Shown here: positions 46,585-56,651 of the stretch, in pieces
Layout of the letters: each line of letters opens with the position of its first letter
How positions within the stretch are numbered: the first letter of the stretch is position 1
NCBI RefSeq assembly: GCF_016508585.1
Contig: NZ_JADVOP010000007.1
Span: 62,001 to 126,000 of the forward strand
Length of the DNA stretch: 64,000 nucleotides
Reading direction: 5' to 3'
Source: Acinetobacter baumannii
GTDB lineage: Bacteria > Pseudomonadota > Gammaproteobacteria > Pseudomonadales > Moraxellaceae
The notes under the pieces: generated by a model
The model's database searches: none
What the model was told of the DNA's origin: nothing
The model's input: the letters and a program-made list of their open reading frames with translations, nothing else
Translations under genes and position numbers: made by a program

Positions 46585-47523
46585 CTAGTCTTTCTTTTGT
46601 GCTCTTAATTGCGCCACCAAACTTTGCATATCTTCCGGTAAAGGTGCTTCAATCACAGGATAGCCCGGGATTTCCAAACGCATGGCATGTAAACACAATC
46701 GACGCGGATTCGGTCCCCGATATTCTGTTTCATGACCATATTTTTCATCCCCAACCAAAGGATGACCGATACTTAAACCATGCACACGAATCTGATGGGT
46801 ACGTCCTGAAAGCGGCGAAGCATAGACCAAGGTGGCATGCATAAAACGTTCAGCGACATTCCATTGCGTCTTGGATTCTTTACCTTCTTTTGACACACGT
46901 ACGCGGCGTTCACCATTGGATAACTCATAACGCAACAATGGTTGGTCAATAAGCTGACGGTCAAGACTGACCTGCCCTTTCACGATTGCGGCATAAGTTT
47001 TTTGGATTTTATGTTCACGTAATAAATCTTGCAGCGTTTTCAAAGTACTGCGTTTTTTACTCACCATCACCAAGCCTGAAGTATCACGGTCAATACGGTG
47101 AATCAGCTCTAAATATTTTTTGCCTGTTGCTGCACGCAAGCCTTCGATCAAGCCATATGCGACGCCACTCCCGCCATGTACAGCAATTCCAGAGGGCTTA
47201 TTGACCACCATCAGCCCTTCATCTTCATAAATCACTCGGCTGAGTAAACTCTGGGCGACTTTATCAGACACTGGAGCATCGGTTTCGTCTTTCTGTTCAA
47301 ATCGAATAGGTGCAACACGGATTTGATCACCAATAGCCAACTTGGTTTCAGCCTTGATGCGTTTTTTATTGACGCGTACCTGTCCTTCACGAATTAAGCG
47401 ATAGATCCGACTTTTTGGCACACCTTTAAGACGCGTAAACAAGAAATTATCTATGCGTTGACCTTCTTGATGTTCGTCCACTTCAAACCAAGTGACACTT
47501 TGCCATTGTTGCGTAGAATTCAT
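46585..47523 (-). CDS. rluC: 23S rRNA pseudouridine(955/2504/2580) synthase
   Basis: RluC makes three pseudouridines in 23S rRNA. It has an N-terminal S4 domain (about 17-80: QRIDNFLFTRLKGVPKSRIYRLIREG) and an RsuA/RluA catalytic domain with the active Asp in ELIHRIDRDTSGLVMV. LSGRTHQIRVH follows. It has 312 residues. The gene is divergent from rne, as in many gammaproteobacteria. Confidence 0.94.
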   Translation of the reverse strand: MNSTQQWQSVTWFEVDEHQEGQRIDNFLFTRLKGVPKSRIYRLIREGQVRVNKKRIKAETKLAIGDQIRVAPIRFEQKDETDAPVSDKVAQSLLSRVIYEDEGLMVVNKPSGIAVHGGSGVAYGLIEGLRAATGKKYLELIHRIDRDTSGLVMVSKKRSTLKTLQDLLREHKIQKTYAAIVKGQVSLDRQLIDQPLLRYELSNGERRVRVSKEGKESKTQWNVAERFMHATLVYASPLSGRTHQIRVHGLSIGHPLVGDEKYGHETEYRGPNPRRLCLHAMRLEIPGYPVIEAPLPEDMQSLVAQLRAQKKD

Positions 47524-48292
47524 ACAGTTACGTGATCCAATAAAAAACTAAAATTTGATTAAAAACTGATCATTTAGACTATACATTTCATACAAAATAA
47601 GTGTATAGCCCATAGGCAGATGATTCAAGGTTTGCTATAGTCAGCGCACGGATACCACCGTAAGTGAAGTTTATTATGTTCCTTTCACCCATTGAAAATG
47701 GAATATAAAAGGTAAACTTCACGACAGATACGGAAAGGTCCCAAAAGAATATGCCGACGCCGAAGGCTTTATTATATCGGCAAAAAGACAAACTGTTGCG
47801 TTTAATTGTACTTTAAGTACAGAAATCGGTTTGTTTAAAAATATATGTCGCCAACCCAGACGTTGGTTTTTAAACATAAACTGATACACATCAGACAAGT
47901 CGCTTTAGAGTGTTTTTCAGGACATAAGTGTTTGAGGCATTGGAACTGCACAATTTGTAAAGATACGATGATCATTCCGTATCAAGACGCTCTCACCAAA
48001 GTTGAGATGCTCTTCGAGCAATGTGACAGTGAAAGACGAAACAAATCAGTCATCCAATGCACCACTTTCAGTACCAGTGAAAGCCTCAAAAACTTTAATT
48101 GTGCAAAGATTAAAGAAGTATTGCAGCATCAATACAGGTATCAAAAGCCCAAGCTTGCTCAAAACAAGTGGGTTCATTACTGAAATCATATAGATGTACT
48201 GATGGTTTGAGTTTTGATCCAATATTCAGATGTTCGCTTCACTTAAACAGATAGCGAGTTGTTGGTGTGAATCACTATTAGGTGTTACACCC
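47524..48292 (+). other. Long rluC-rne spacer, probably the structured rne leader
   Basis: About 770 bases without a credible gene. Several inverted repeats lie on it: TGCCGA/TCGGCA (47752-47782), TGTACTTTAAGTACA (47807-47821), CCAAC/GTTGG followed by TTTTT (47851-47872), CTGAT/ATCAG (47881-47894) and CTTTCA/TGAAAG (48065-48083). In E. coli, RNase E controls its own mRNA through 5' leader hairpins. A similar leader is inferred here. Coordinates of the smaller elements are approximate. Confidence 0.5.
47664..47722 (+). ncRNA. Large hairpin in the rne upstream region
   Basis: Three nested stems are exact: GTGAAGTTTA (47664-47673) with TAAACTTCAC (47713-47722), CCTTT (47681-47685) with AAAGG (47708-47712), and CCATT (47689-47693) with AATGG (47697-47701). 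This is too ordered to be chance and should fold in RNA. It may be an RNase E recognition element in the leader or part of a separate small RNA. Confidence 0.5.
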
Positions 48293-51200
48293 ATGAAACG
48301 TATGTTGATTAATGCAACACATGCAGAAGAAGTTCGCGTTGCACTCATCACTGGTCACCGTCTTTATGATTTCGACTTAGAAAATCGTACCCGTGAGCAA
48401 AAGAAAGCCAATATTTATAAAGGGCATGTCACTCGCGTAGAACCCTCTTTAGAAGCTGTATTTGTAGAATATGGTGCAGGTCGTCAAGGTTTCCTGTCGA
48501 TGCGCGAAATTGCAAATAGTTACTACAAAGCAGATCCTCGCCAAACTTCAAATATCCGTGAGTTGATTACAGAAGGCACTGAACTTTTAGTGCAAGTTGA
48601 AAAAGAAGAACGTGGCAATAAAGGTGCCGCACTTTCAACTTATATTTCTCTGGCGGGTCGTTATTTGGTGCTTATGCCAAACAATCCAAAAGGTGGCGGT
48701 ATCAGTCGTCAAATTTCTGGATCAGTTCGTGAAGAATTGAAAGAGATGTTGGCTTCATTAAACACACCACGTGGCATGAGTGTCATTGTTCGTACCGCGG
48801 GGATTGGTCGTTCACAAGAAGAACTGCAACTCGACCTGCAGCATTTATTGGATCTTTGGGCTCAAATCCAAAACTCGGCCAACTCAGGTCCATCACCAAT
48901 GCTTGTCCATCAAGAAGCAGGTGTGGTTACCCGTGCCATTCGTGATTACTTACGTGATGATGTAGCAGAAATTTTAATTGATTCAGAGCAAGCATATAAC
49001 GAAGCCTACAACTTTGTTAAAGCGGTGATGCCAAATCAATTGGATAAACTCAAAACCTATACCTTAAATGAACCATTGTTTGCTCACTTTGGTATTGAAA
49101 GCCAAATTCAAACGGCTTATGAACGTGAAGTCAAGCTTCCTTCAGGTGGTTCGATTGTCATTGACCAAACTGAAGCTTTGGTTTCAATTGATATCAACTC
49201 AGCAAAATCAACGCGTGGTCACGACGTAGAAGAAACTGCGTTAAGCACCAACTTAGAAGCTGCAGAAGAAATTGCTCGCCAATTACGTTTACGTGATATC
49301 GGCGGTTTGGTTGTGATCGACTTTATCGATATGACCAAAGAACGTAACCAACGTATGGTCGAAGCCAAACTTCGTGAAGCAACACAAAGTGATCGTGCAC
49401 GTATCCAGTTTGGTCAATTGTCACGTTTTGGTTTAATGGAAATGAGCCGCCAGCGTTTACGCCCATCACTGGAAGAAGCAACAGGTTATGTATGCCCGCG
49501 CTGTCATGGTACAGGTATGGTTCGCGACTTACGTTCACTTTCTCTTTCAATCATGCGTAAGGTTGAAGAAATCGCGCTTCGTGAACGTCATGGTGAAGTT
49601 CAAGTTGAAGTTCCTGTTGAAATCGCGGCATTCTTGTTGAATGAGAAACGTCACAGCCTAGTTTACTTAGAGCAGACCTCAAATGTGCGCGTGACTGTAC
49701 TCCCTCACCCGCATTTAGAAACACCGCATTACGAAATTTCATATAATCCGGAAGGTTTTGCGCCAACAAGCTATGAGCGTACAGAAGCAACACGTTCAAG
49801 TGAAAAAGAACTGGGTTATCAATCTTCTGAATGGCATTTGGAAGAAGAACAGACTCAGCAAAATACTGCACCTGCCCAAGCCCAAAACAATAAACAAAAT
49901 AGAAAGCAGCAACCTGCTCAAGCTCAAAAAGCGGTTCAGGCACAAATTGCTCAAACATCATCAAGTCCGTGCGCATGGTTAGAAAACTTGTTTGTACAAA
50001 AACAAGCCGCAACCATTGACCAATCACGTACTGCAAACAATGCAGCAGCAGCGATTGAACAAATGATTAATGGCGGTGCTGTCAGCCGTGGTCAGTTTGG
50101 TCAGATCAATCAGCATGCTTCAACAGCAGCAATTGAAGCTCAGATTGTTCCTGAAACCAATGCTTATCTTTCACATACACCAGTTCAAAAATCAGAACCG
50201 CGTGAATATGAAAAGCATGTTGAGAAAGAAGAAAAATCTCAACGTAATAATAAAAACAAAAATCGCAACAAGCACAAAGAGTCTCGTGAACAGGCGAATG
50301 ATCAACATCAAGTGATCGAAGAAGTGGTTCAGGTGACTCGTCAAGAGCAACGCCAAGAACAGCGTCAGGAGCAACGTGATCAACGCCGTCAACAAAAGCA
50401 GCAACGCCCACAGCATGATCAACATGCAGAGGCAAATAATGAACAGGCTGTTCCGCGCCGTGATCGCAATCATCAACAGCGTCCAAATCGTCCGAATCGT
50501 CACCGCGACAACAGCGTATTTAATGATGAGCAACAAGCTGCATCTCACAACGCGTCTGTAGAGTTAGCTCAACCGCAAGACAAACAACCCAAAGTTGAAG
50601 TTATTGATGCACCTCAACATGCATCGATGACCACTGCATTGGTGGTTAATCTGGATCAGGCCCAAAGTGAAATTGTTGCATTGACACCGCAACAAGCCAC
50701 AGTACCTGCGAAAGCGAAGAAACATGATCGTCATGAAAAAGGCGAAACCGTAGCAAAAGCACCTCGCTCTGCTGAAACTCAACCTGTGGCTATACCTGCT
50801 GAAGAAAATCAGAGCGTACAGGCTGAGCCACAACTCAGCGTGGAGACAACTGAAGTACAGCAGCCTGTTCAACGTGCGAGCAATGATCCTCGTCAAAAAC
50901 GCCGTCAACAGCGTGAAGCAGCACAAGCAAAAGCTGCCGCACCTAAGATCAGACCTTCTCAAGTACCGATGTTAAATCAGTACTCTGTGGGTTCTTTGAT
51001 TCGCCATGTCTATGGTGATGATTGCGCGGTACTGATTGAACAATTTGGTTTAATTCCAACATTCAATCGTGCGTTGCTTAAATTCACAGAAGAGTATTCT
51101 GCAACCTTAACAGTTCAAGAAACTGTTGAACCAGCGAAACAACCTGTGACACGTGATGTTGCTGTTACAAAAGCAGCGCCAGAAGCACAACCCGCAGAAG

Positions 51201-51703
51201 TGTTAGATTTAACACCGCCAAAACCTGAAAATGACCGCCGTGTAGCAAATGATCCTCGCGAACGTCGTCGTTTAGCCAAACAAGCTGCGGTGCAGGCAAA
51301 GCAAGCACATCAAGCTGAACTTGAGCAAAATCAAGAACAAGCAAAACCTGCAGCGCCAGCGGAAGCTAAAGCTGAAGAGACAGCAACTGGAGAGGTTTCT
51401 GCACCGGAAACTGTTGAAGAAAAAGCACAGACAGAAAACACTGTGGAAACCACAGTGGCACCTGTTGCTGCTAAATCAACTACAGCAACTGAAACAGTAG
51501 CGGCGAAACCGTCAAAAAGCGCAACAGCTGCAACGGAAAAAGCGCAAAAAGCACAGCAAGCTTTGGCTTTAGATACAGCAGCAGCTTCTGATGAGACAGC
51601 AACATCCAAGGCAGACGTTGCTGCGACAGAAGATAAGCCTGCCCGCCCTCGTCGCCCTCGTGGACGTCCACCTAAAAAAGCGACACCGCCAGCTGCTGAG
51701 TAA
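48293..51703 (+). CDS. rne: Ribonuclease E
   Basis: RNase E is the main endonuclease for mRNA decay and rRNA/tRNA processing, and the scaffold of the degradosome. Catalytic half (about 1-520): S1 domain ([22 protein letters not shown]), 5' sensor/RNase H-like parts, DNase I-like domain ([11 protein letters not shown]) and the Zn-link CPRCHGTG. The C-terminal half is long, disordered and rich in Gln/Arg/Ala. It holds short conserved-looking islands: [11 protein letters not shown], two NDPR(Q/E)xRR motifs, [17 protein letters not shown] and a [11 protein letters not shown] tail. It has 1,136 residues from ATG 48293 (MKRMLINAT, as in the family). Confidence 0.96.
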   Translation: MKRMLINATHAEEVRVALITGHRLYDFDLENRTREQKKANIYKGHVTRVEPSLEAVFVEYGAGRQGFLSMREIANSYYKADPRQTSNIRELITEGTELLVQVEKEERGNKGAALSTYISLAGRYLVLMPNNPKGGGISRQISGSVREELKEMLASLNTPRGMSVIVRTAGIGRSQEELQLDLQHLLDLWAQIQNSANSGPSPMLVHQEAGVVTRAIRDYLRDDVAEILIDSEQAYNEAYNFVKAVMPNQLDKLKTYTLNEPLFAHFGIESQIQTAYEREVKLPSGGSIVIDQTEALVSIDINSAKSTRGHDVEETALSTNLEAAEEIARQLRLRDIGGLVVIDFIDMTKERNQRMVEAKLREATQSDRARIQFGQLSRFGLMEMSRQRLRPSLEEATGYVCPRCHGTGMVRDLRSLSLSIMRKVEEIALRERHGEVQVEVPVEIAAFLLNEKRHSLVYLEQTSNVRVTVLPHPHLETPHYEISYNPEGFAPTSYERTEATRSSEKELGYQSSEWHLEEEQTQQNTAPAQAQNNKQNRKQQPAQAQKAVQAQIAQTSSSPCAWLENLFVQKQAATIDQSRTANNAAAAIEQMINGGAVSRGQFGQINQHASTAAIEAQIVPETNAYLSHTPVQKSEPREYEKHVEKEEKSQRNNKNKNRNKHKESREQANDQHQVIEEVVQVTRQEQRQEQRQEQRDQRRQQKQQRPQHDQHAEANNEQAVPRRDRNHQQRPNRPNRHRDNSVFNDEQQAASHNASVELAQPQDKQPKVEVIDAPQHASMTTALVVNLDQAQSEIVALTPQQATVPAKAKKHDRHEKGETVAKAPRSAETQPVAIPAEENQSVQAEPQLSVETTEVQQPVQRASNDPRQKRRQQREAAQAKAAAPKIRPSQVPMLNQYSVGSLIRHVYGDDCAVLIEQFGLIPTFNRALLKFTEEYSATLTVQETVEPAKQPVTRDVAVTKAAPEAQPAEVLDLTPPKPENDRRVANDPRERRRLAKQAAVQAKQAHQAELEQNQEQAKPAAPAEAKAEETATGEVSAPETVEEKAQTENTVETTVAPVAAKSTTATETVAAKPSKSATAATEKAQKAQQALALDTAAASDETATSKADVAATEDKPARPRRPRGRPPKKATPPAAE

Positions 51704-51737
51704 TCAAGTAAATTTGCTTAAAATGTAGCGATTAAAG

Positions 51738-51770
51738 AAAACCTAGTCATTTCGATGGCTAGGTTTTTTT
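51738..51770 (+). terminator. Terminator after rne
   Basis: AAAACCTAGTCAT pairs with ATGGCTAGGTTTT around a TTCG tetraloop, with three further Ts, 34 bp after the stop. Confidence 0.92.
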
Positions 51771-52034
51771 GCTATTTTGAATAGATTTTAAAGACATTTG
51801 TCAGATTAGGTTGATTGCACTAGTCTTAAACGATTAAAAAGACAAATGTCTAAACGATAAGGTGATTTTTATTTCCGCTCTGATGCTTGGATCTGGAACT
51901 GAAAATAGTATCTACTGATCATTTATACATGTTTACTTCAACACAGACATGACATGAAATTTGATACGTACCTTATGCAGCTCAATGACACGCTAAGAAA
52001 TTGTATTGGATTACGAAAAAAAAATAGGATTGAT

Positions 52035-53876
52035 ATGAGTCAAACAACACAGACCGATCTCATCGGATTTGCTGATGTAGCCGAGCGCTTACCACAGCTC
52101 ATCAATAAGCTTCCAAATATCCTGACTGGACTTAAACAAGCTTATATCAGAACGCCCAATACCCCTGCCGGGCTAGGTCTAGCTTTTGAACGAGCGGTCA
52201 AGCGTAATCCATATGGAGATGCGTTATTATTTGAAAATCAACGCTACAGCTATAAAGAGCTGAATGCTTGGGCAAATCAAATTGCGCATTTCTATCTTTC
52301 TCTTGGTATAAAAAAAGGCGATGTGATCACCGTGATGATCGAAAATCGTCCAGAGTTGATTGCGACAGTGATTGCTTTAGCAAAAATTGGTGTGACCTCC
52401 GCACTTGTAAATACCTCACAAACAGGCAAAGTACTCACACACAGTGTCAACCTCGTTAATCCCGTGGCAATTGTGGTTGGAGAGGAATGTCGTGCTGCTG
52501 TGGATGAAGTTCGTCAAGATTTAAATATCGCTTCAGATCGCCTGCACTGGTTTGCAGATCAAGATACCCTGAAAGAATCTGGTAACGCACCGCAAGGCTA
52601 TATCAATCTTGCACAAAAAATTGATGCATTTCCTAAATTCAATCCTGCAACAACCCACAATGTTAAAGGCAAAGATGGACTATTTTACATCTATACCTCA
52701 GGAACAACGGGGTTGCCTAAAGCTGTTGTATTTACCAATAGTCGTTGGACGCTTGCCTATGGGACATATGGTCACATCTTAAATTTAGGTGAAGATGACG
52801 TAATGTACTGTACTTTACCGCTTTATCATGCAACAGGTATGGTGGTGTGTTGGTGCGGTGTCATTGCAGGTGGCTCGGCTTTGGCTATCCGCCGTAAATT
52901 TTCAACCTCTGCATTTTGGTCAGATGTTAAAAAGTTCAACGCTTCTGCAATTGGATACGTGGGAGAACTCTGTCGCTATCTCATGGATGCAGCACCATCC
53001 GAACTTGATCATTCACACCGAGTCACCAAAATGATCGGTAATGGCATGCGTCCAAATATCTGGAACAAGTTTAAACAGCGCTTTGGGATTGAAGAAATAC
53101 TTGAATTGTACGCCTCAAGTGAAGGCAATGTGGGTTTCAGCAATATCTTCAACTTTGATAACACTGTTGGTTTTTCCCCTACTCCCTATGCCATTGTACA
53201 GTTTGATAAAGAAAGTAATGAAGCAGTACGTGATGCAGATGGCTACTGCCGAAAAGTCAAAAAAGGCGAAGTGGGCTTATTGATCGGTAAAATTACCAAA
53301 CGTTCTCCTTTTGATGGCTATACAGACCCAGAAAAGAACAAATCCGTGATCATGAAGGATGTCTTTAAACAAGGCGATGCTTATTTTATCACTGGCGATT
53401 TGGTCCGTGATATCGGTTTCCGTCATGCTCAGTTTGTTGATCGTCTGGGAGATACTTTCCGTTGGAAAGGTGAAAATGTATCTACCACTGAAGTTGAGAA
53501 TATCTGTAGTGACTATCCTAAGATTACAGAAGCAGTGGTTTACGGCGTTGAAATTCCCAATACCAATGGTCGTGCAGGTATGGCGGCAATTACCTTACAT
53601 GAAGGTGAACAACTGACAGAACAAGATTTGAGCCAGATGGTTGCTGATTTTAAAAAGAACCTTCCCGCTTATGCTGTTCCAGTTTTTTTACGTATTCAAG
53701 AGATTGTAGAAACGACAGGAACATTTAAATATCAGAAGAACAAACTGAAAGAACAGGCTTTTAATCCTGAAAAAACCTCTGATCGCTTGCTGGTACTTTT
53801 GCCAAGTGCGACAGCATATTGTGATGTTACCCCAGAGGTTTACGCCAATATTGAAGCTTATAAATACCGTTTCTAG
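52035..53876 (+). CDS. Long-chain acyl-CoA synthetase (FadD6/FATP-like)
   Basis: It activates fatty acids to acyl-CoA with ATP. The 613-residue protein is an AMP-binding enzyme of the very-long-chain/FATP type. The P-loop is FYIYTSGTTGLPKAVV at about 215-230. Later blocks are ELYASSEGNVGFSN, GDAYFITGDLVRDIG and FVDRLGDTFRWKGENVSTTEVE. The end, ATGTFKYQKNKLKEQAF-like (TTGTFKYQKNKLKEQAF), is also typical. ATG 52035 has AGGAT seven bases upstream; an earlier ATG at 51954 would add 27 non-conserved residues. It is monocistronic. Confidence 0.88.
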   Translation: MSQTTQTDLIGFADVAERLPQLINKLPNILTGLKQAYIRTPNTPAGLGLAFERAVKRNPYGDALLFENQRYSYKELNAWANQIAHFYLSLGIKKGDVITVMIENRPELIATVIALAKIGVTSALVNTSQTGKVLTHSVNLVNPVAIVVGEECRAAVDEVRQDLNIASDRLHWFADQDTLKESGNAPQGYINLAQKIDAFPKFNPATTHNVKGKDGLFYIYTSGTTGLPKAVVFTNSRWTLAYGTYGHILNLGEDDVMYCTLPLYHATGMVVCWCGVIAGGSALAIRRKFSTSAFWSDVKKFNASAIGYVGELCRYLMDAAPSELDHSHRVTKMIGNGMRPNIWNKFKQRFGIEEILELYASSEGNVGFSNIFNFDNTVGFSPTPYAIVQFDKESNEAVRDADGYCRKVKKGEVGLLIGKITKRSPFDGYTDPEKNKSVIMKDVFKQGDAYFITGDLVRDIGFRHAQFVDRLGDTFRWKGENVSTTEVENICSDYPKITEAVVYGVEIPNTNGRAGMAAITLHEGEQLTEQDLSQMVADFKKNLPAYAVPVFLRIQEIVETTGTFKYQKNKLKEQAFNPEKTSDRLLVLLPSATAYCDVTPEVYANIEAYKYRF

Positions 53877-53880
53877 AAAT

Positions 53881-53906
53881 AAAAGCCCTGTTTTCAGGGC
53901 TTTTTT
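53881..53906 (+). terminator. Terminator after the acyl-CoA synthetase gene
   Basis: AAAAGCCCTG pairs with CAGGGCTTTT around TTTT, followed by TT. Confidence 0.92.
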
Positions 53907-53959
53907 AATTGATTTTGTGTTATTTATAACCGAACGCTGCAAACTTTCTTAATTTTTAC

Positions 53960-53987
53960 TTGCGCTCTATCAATATCTTGCTAAAAT
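53960..53987 (+). promoter_or_regulatory. Promoter of the tRNA-Lys cluster
   Basis: TTGCGC (53960-53965) and TAAAAT (53982-53987), spaced 16 bp, lie 19 bp before the first tRNA gene. Confidence 0.55.
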
Positions 53988-54006
53988 ACGCTCCATCAAA
54001 ACAAAA

Positions 54007-54082
54007 GGGTCGTTAGCTCAGCTGGTAGAGCAGCGGACTTTTAATCCGTTGGTCCCGCGTTCGAATCGCGGACGACCCACCA
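54007..54082 (+). tRNA. tRNA-Lys (anticodon TTT), copy 1
   Basis: A full 76-nt cloverleaf: acceptor stem GGGTCGT with ACGACCC, D-loop AGCTCAGCTGGTAGAGC, anticodon loop CTTTTAA (anticodon TTT), T-arm with GTTCGAATC, and encoded CCA. Confidence 0.97.
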
Positions 54083-54170
54083 CTTATTGTTTTGACCTGT
54101 ATGGATAACGAATGAAAATTACTGGTTTTCATATCGCTTTAAGTAAAGTTTCACTTTACATCCTAACTCA

Positions 54171-54246
54171 GGGTCGTTAGCTCAGCTGGTAGAGCAGCGG
54201 ACTTTTAATCCGTTGGTCCCGCGTTCGAATCGCGGACGACCCACCA
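54171..54246 (+). tRNA. tRNA-Lys (anticodon TTT), copy 2
   Basis: Identical in sequence to copy 1, after an 88-bp spacer. The spacer is itself similar to the next one, which points to tandem duplication. Confidence 0.97.
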
Positions 54247-54336
54247 TCTTTATGTTTCAATCTGAACATGGATACCGAGTGAAAATTTAGATTTTCATTG
54301 ATTCGGATAAAGTTATACTTTATACATCCTGACTCA

Positions 54337-54412
54337 GGGTCGTTAGCTCAGCTGGTAGAGCAGCGGACTTTTAATCCGTTGGTCCCGCGTTCGAATCGCG
54401 GACGACCCACCA
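54337..54412 (+). tRNA. tRNA-Lys (anticodon TTT), copy 3
   Basis: Identical to copies 1 and 2, after a 90-bp spacer that ends in the same CATCCT(A/G)ACTCA as the previous one. Confidence 0.97.
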
Positions 54413-54582
54413 TTCTTTCTTAGGGCTTCTTTCCGTACTCCTTTGGGACTATACTAGAAACGAAACCTGCAAATGTTCCGACCTAGACCAAACATCATCT
54501 TTTTTTGATGCTTCGCCGTTCTTGAAAATTTTGCTTCATCTTTTGTTGTTATGTCTAAATATACTTGTTTTAGACAAATACA

Positions 54583-54658
54583 GGGTTGTTAGCTCAGTTG
54601 GCAGAGCAGTAGACTCTTAATCTATTGGTCGTGGGTTCGAACCCCACACAACCCACCA
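54583..54658 (+). tRNA. tRNA-Lys (anticodon CTT), divergent copy
   Basis: A complete 76-nt cloverleaf with acceptor GGGTTGT/ACAACCC, anticodon loop CTCTTAA (anticodon CTT, reading AAG), T-arm GTGGGTTCGAACCCCAC and encoded CCA. The arms differ from the three TTT copies at many positions, and its spacer is not related to theirs. It borders the metal-efflux block. Confidence 0.95.
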
Positions 54659-55013
54659 TATTTATCAATAACTTAAAAATTTATATCTAAAGTAAATCCA
54701 TTATAAATATTACTGTGTAAGCACTATGTAAGCATTAATTTTATTTTTATTACAATCATCGAACTTAGCACACTACTCTTTTCATAAAGCAATAAAGCCC
54801 ATATCACTATCACACTCCCTCAAAAGGTCAGATAAGAACTCAAACTCACCTATATGATAGCTACCTAGAATATCTTGACCTAAAGTCTCCTATAACCTAA
54901 TCAGGCATAGTAATGATGTGTGCTGAATTAACAGGAGACTTCTACTTGGGAGATTCTAGGCAGCCAACTTATGAAAGCTCTCTGCCTTTCTCATCTCTCT
55001 TTCCAATACCTTC
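54659..55013. other. AT-rich junction between tRNA-Lys(CTT) and the efflux genes
   Basis: About 355 bases with no gene I can support. I see no integrase gene and no second copy of the tRNA 3' end here. This is where an island boundary would be expected if the tRNA was its attachment site. Confidence 0.45.
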
Positions 55014-55898
55014 CTATATTGGGTCAATGTGAGTAACAATATCAATCACATTGTGATTTTTAAGCACTTCATTTCTCGCCTCTACTGCAATTCTGTGGCC
55101 TTCTTTGACACTTTGTTCACCACTAACTTCTAAGTGAACATCGACAATAGTCATGTCACCCATTTTACGTGTTCTCAATTGGTGCAGACCTAATATCCCT
55201 TCTTTCTTCAATAAAGTTTCTCTGATCTCAGCTATTTCATCTTCGTTCGCCGATTTATCCATCAAATCGTGTAAGGCTGTCCAACTAAACTCAAATCCCA
55301 TTTTTGTAATCATCAAACCAACAACTAAGGCTGCGATTGGGTCAAGAATTGGATAGCCAACAAGATTACCAATAATCCCTAACGCGACAACAAAGGAAGA
55401 GGCTGCATCCGAACGTGCATGCCATGCATTCGAAATCAATAAGCTTGATTTCACTTTTTTGGCAATAGAGAGCATATAGCGAAATAATAATTCTTTAAAA
55501 ATCAATGCGACTATAGCAATCCAAAGCGCTACACTATGAACTTTTGGGATTTGTTCAGGATGAAGGATCTTATGTATTGATGTCCATAACATTCCTATTC
55601 CAACAAATAGTAAAATTAAGCCGAGTATAAAAGATGCTGCATTTTCAAAACGAAGATAACCATATGGGTGTGTATCATCAGGTGCTTTTTGACTATGACG
55701 GTTCGCCACCAATACAATAAAATCTGCAACTAAATCACTTAAAGTATGGATACCATCTGCAACTAGACCTTGTGATTTTGAAAAAATACCAATCAATATC
55801 TGTCCAATCGACAGAAAGATATTAACACATACACTAACCCATGTTGATTTGGATGCAGCTTTTGCTCTCGACTCAAAATCAATATTTGATTCAATCAT
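55014..55898 (-). CDS. CDF cation efflux protein (FieF/CzcD-like)
   Basis: A 294-residue cation diffusion facilitator with six transmembrane helices and a C-terminal metal-sensing domain (about 215-294). The metal motifs are GLVADGIHTLSDL in helix 2 (HxxxD) and NAWHARSDAASS in helix 5 (HxxxD), the HD-HD pattern usual for Zn2+/Cd2+. It ends the minus-strand efflux block, 19 bp after the cytochrome b561 gene, so it should add inner-membrane export to the RND pump. Confidence 0.87.
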   Translation of the reverse strand: MIESNIDFESRAKAASKSTWVSVCVNIFLSIGQILIGIFSKSQGLVADGIHTLSDLVADFIVLVANRHSQKAPDDTHPYGYLRFENAASFILGLILLFVGIGMLWTSIHKILHPEQIPKVHSVALWIAIVALIFKELLFRYMLSIAKKVKSSLLISNAWHARSDAASSFVVALGIIGNLVGYPILDPIAALVVGLMITKMGFEFSWTALHDLMDKSANEDEIAEIRETLLKKEGILGLHQLRTRKMGDMTIVDVHLEVSGEQSVKEGHRIAVEARNEVLKNHNVIDIVTHIDPI

Positions 55899-55916
55899 AA
55901 TCTTTAGACTCTTGGT

Positions 55917-56426
55917 TTATTTTTTAAAATAAAGCATACTTTTCAGAATATTATCTTTAAGTACATAATGATGAATTAAGGCAGCTATAGCATGTAAACC
56001 TATAAGTACCATGAAAAAATTACCAAGATATTCATGAGTTTCACCAATTATTTCCACATCCCGTAAGTTACTTATTAAAGGTAAATTTATACCAAATAAC
56101 TGATAACTTTCGGTTAATCCTGATAAAGTTAACCAACCCAACATAGGAATTAAAAACAACAATGAATAAAGCATGTATTTGACGATCAAAAATAAAGTTT
56201 GTTGATATTTACTCATCACTTTATTAAGTGGAGGATCTTTTCTATAAAGATAAATCGTTATAATTCTGATAAAAAATAAGAAGAATACTGATATTCCAGC
56301 AAAAATATGAAGTTCCCCACTTTTTAAATGTACCGTTGGATCTCCCCTAGTAATATAAGCTAATGCAACAAGGAGAAGGGTCAGCCAATGTATAATCATT
56401 ATGGGAAAAGGATATTTGTTTTTCAT
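55917..56426 (-). CDS. Cytochrome b561-type membrane protein
   Basis: A 169-residue, four-helix membrane protein. Haem-ligand histidines fit the bacterial cytochrome b561 pattern: IIHWLTLLLVALAY in helix 1, LKSGELHIFAGISVFFLF in helix 2, and HEYLGNFFMVLIGLHAIAALIHHYVLKD in the last two. It probably moves electrons at the membrane, in some members to quench superoxide. The gene lies among the metal-efflux genes; a link to metal-driven redox stress is inference. Confidence 0.83.
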   Translation of the reverse strand: MKNKYPFPIMIIHWLTLLLVALAYITRGDPTVHLKSGELHIFAGISVFFLFFIRIITIYLYRKDPPLNKVMSKYQQTLFLIVKYMLYSLLFLIPMLGWLTLSGLTESYQLFGINLPLISNLRDVEIIGETHEYLGNFFMVLIGLHAIAALIHHYVLKDNILKSMLYFKK

Positions 56427-56651
56427 ACTTGTACCAAAATTTTAAAAAATTCAAATATTTCTAAAATCGTATAAATAATATCTTAAATTCTTATTAAGTT
56501 TGATAAATTTAATAATAGAAGTTTTTTATATTTTTATAGAGTTTTTATGAACTTTATAAATATTAAAATTCTGCACATTATTCTTCCACAAAAATATAAA
56601 AAAGCTCACAAGTATTACAATTAAAGATTTAGTCACTATTTCTAATAATAG

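Noticed and set aside
47845..48183. 112-codon frame between rluC and rne
   Set aside because: No ribosome site, odd composition, and it runs through several inverted repeats; a structured rne leader explains the region better.
50106..50962. Several long minus-strand frames within the rne tail
   Set aside because: They mirror the repetitive Gln/Arg/Ala codons of the RNase E tail and give low-complexity products.
54583..55013. Attachment-site repeat of the tRNA-Lys(CTT) 3' end inside the window
   Set aside because: I could not find a second copy of the tRNA 3' end up to 64 kb, so an att pair cannot be shown.
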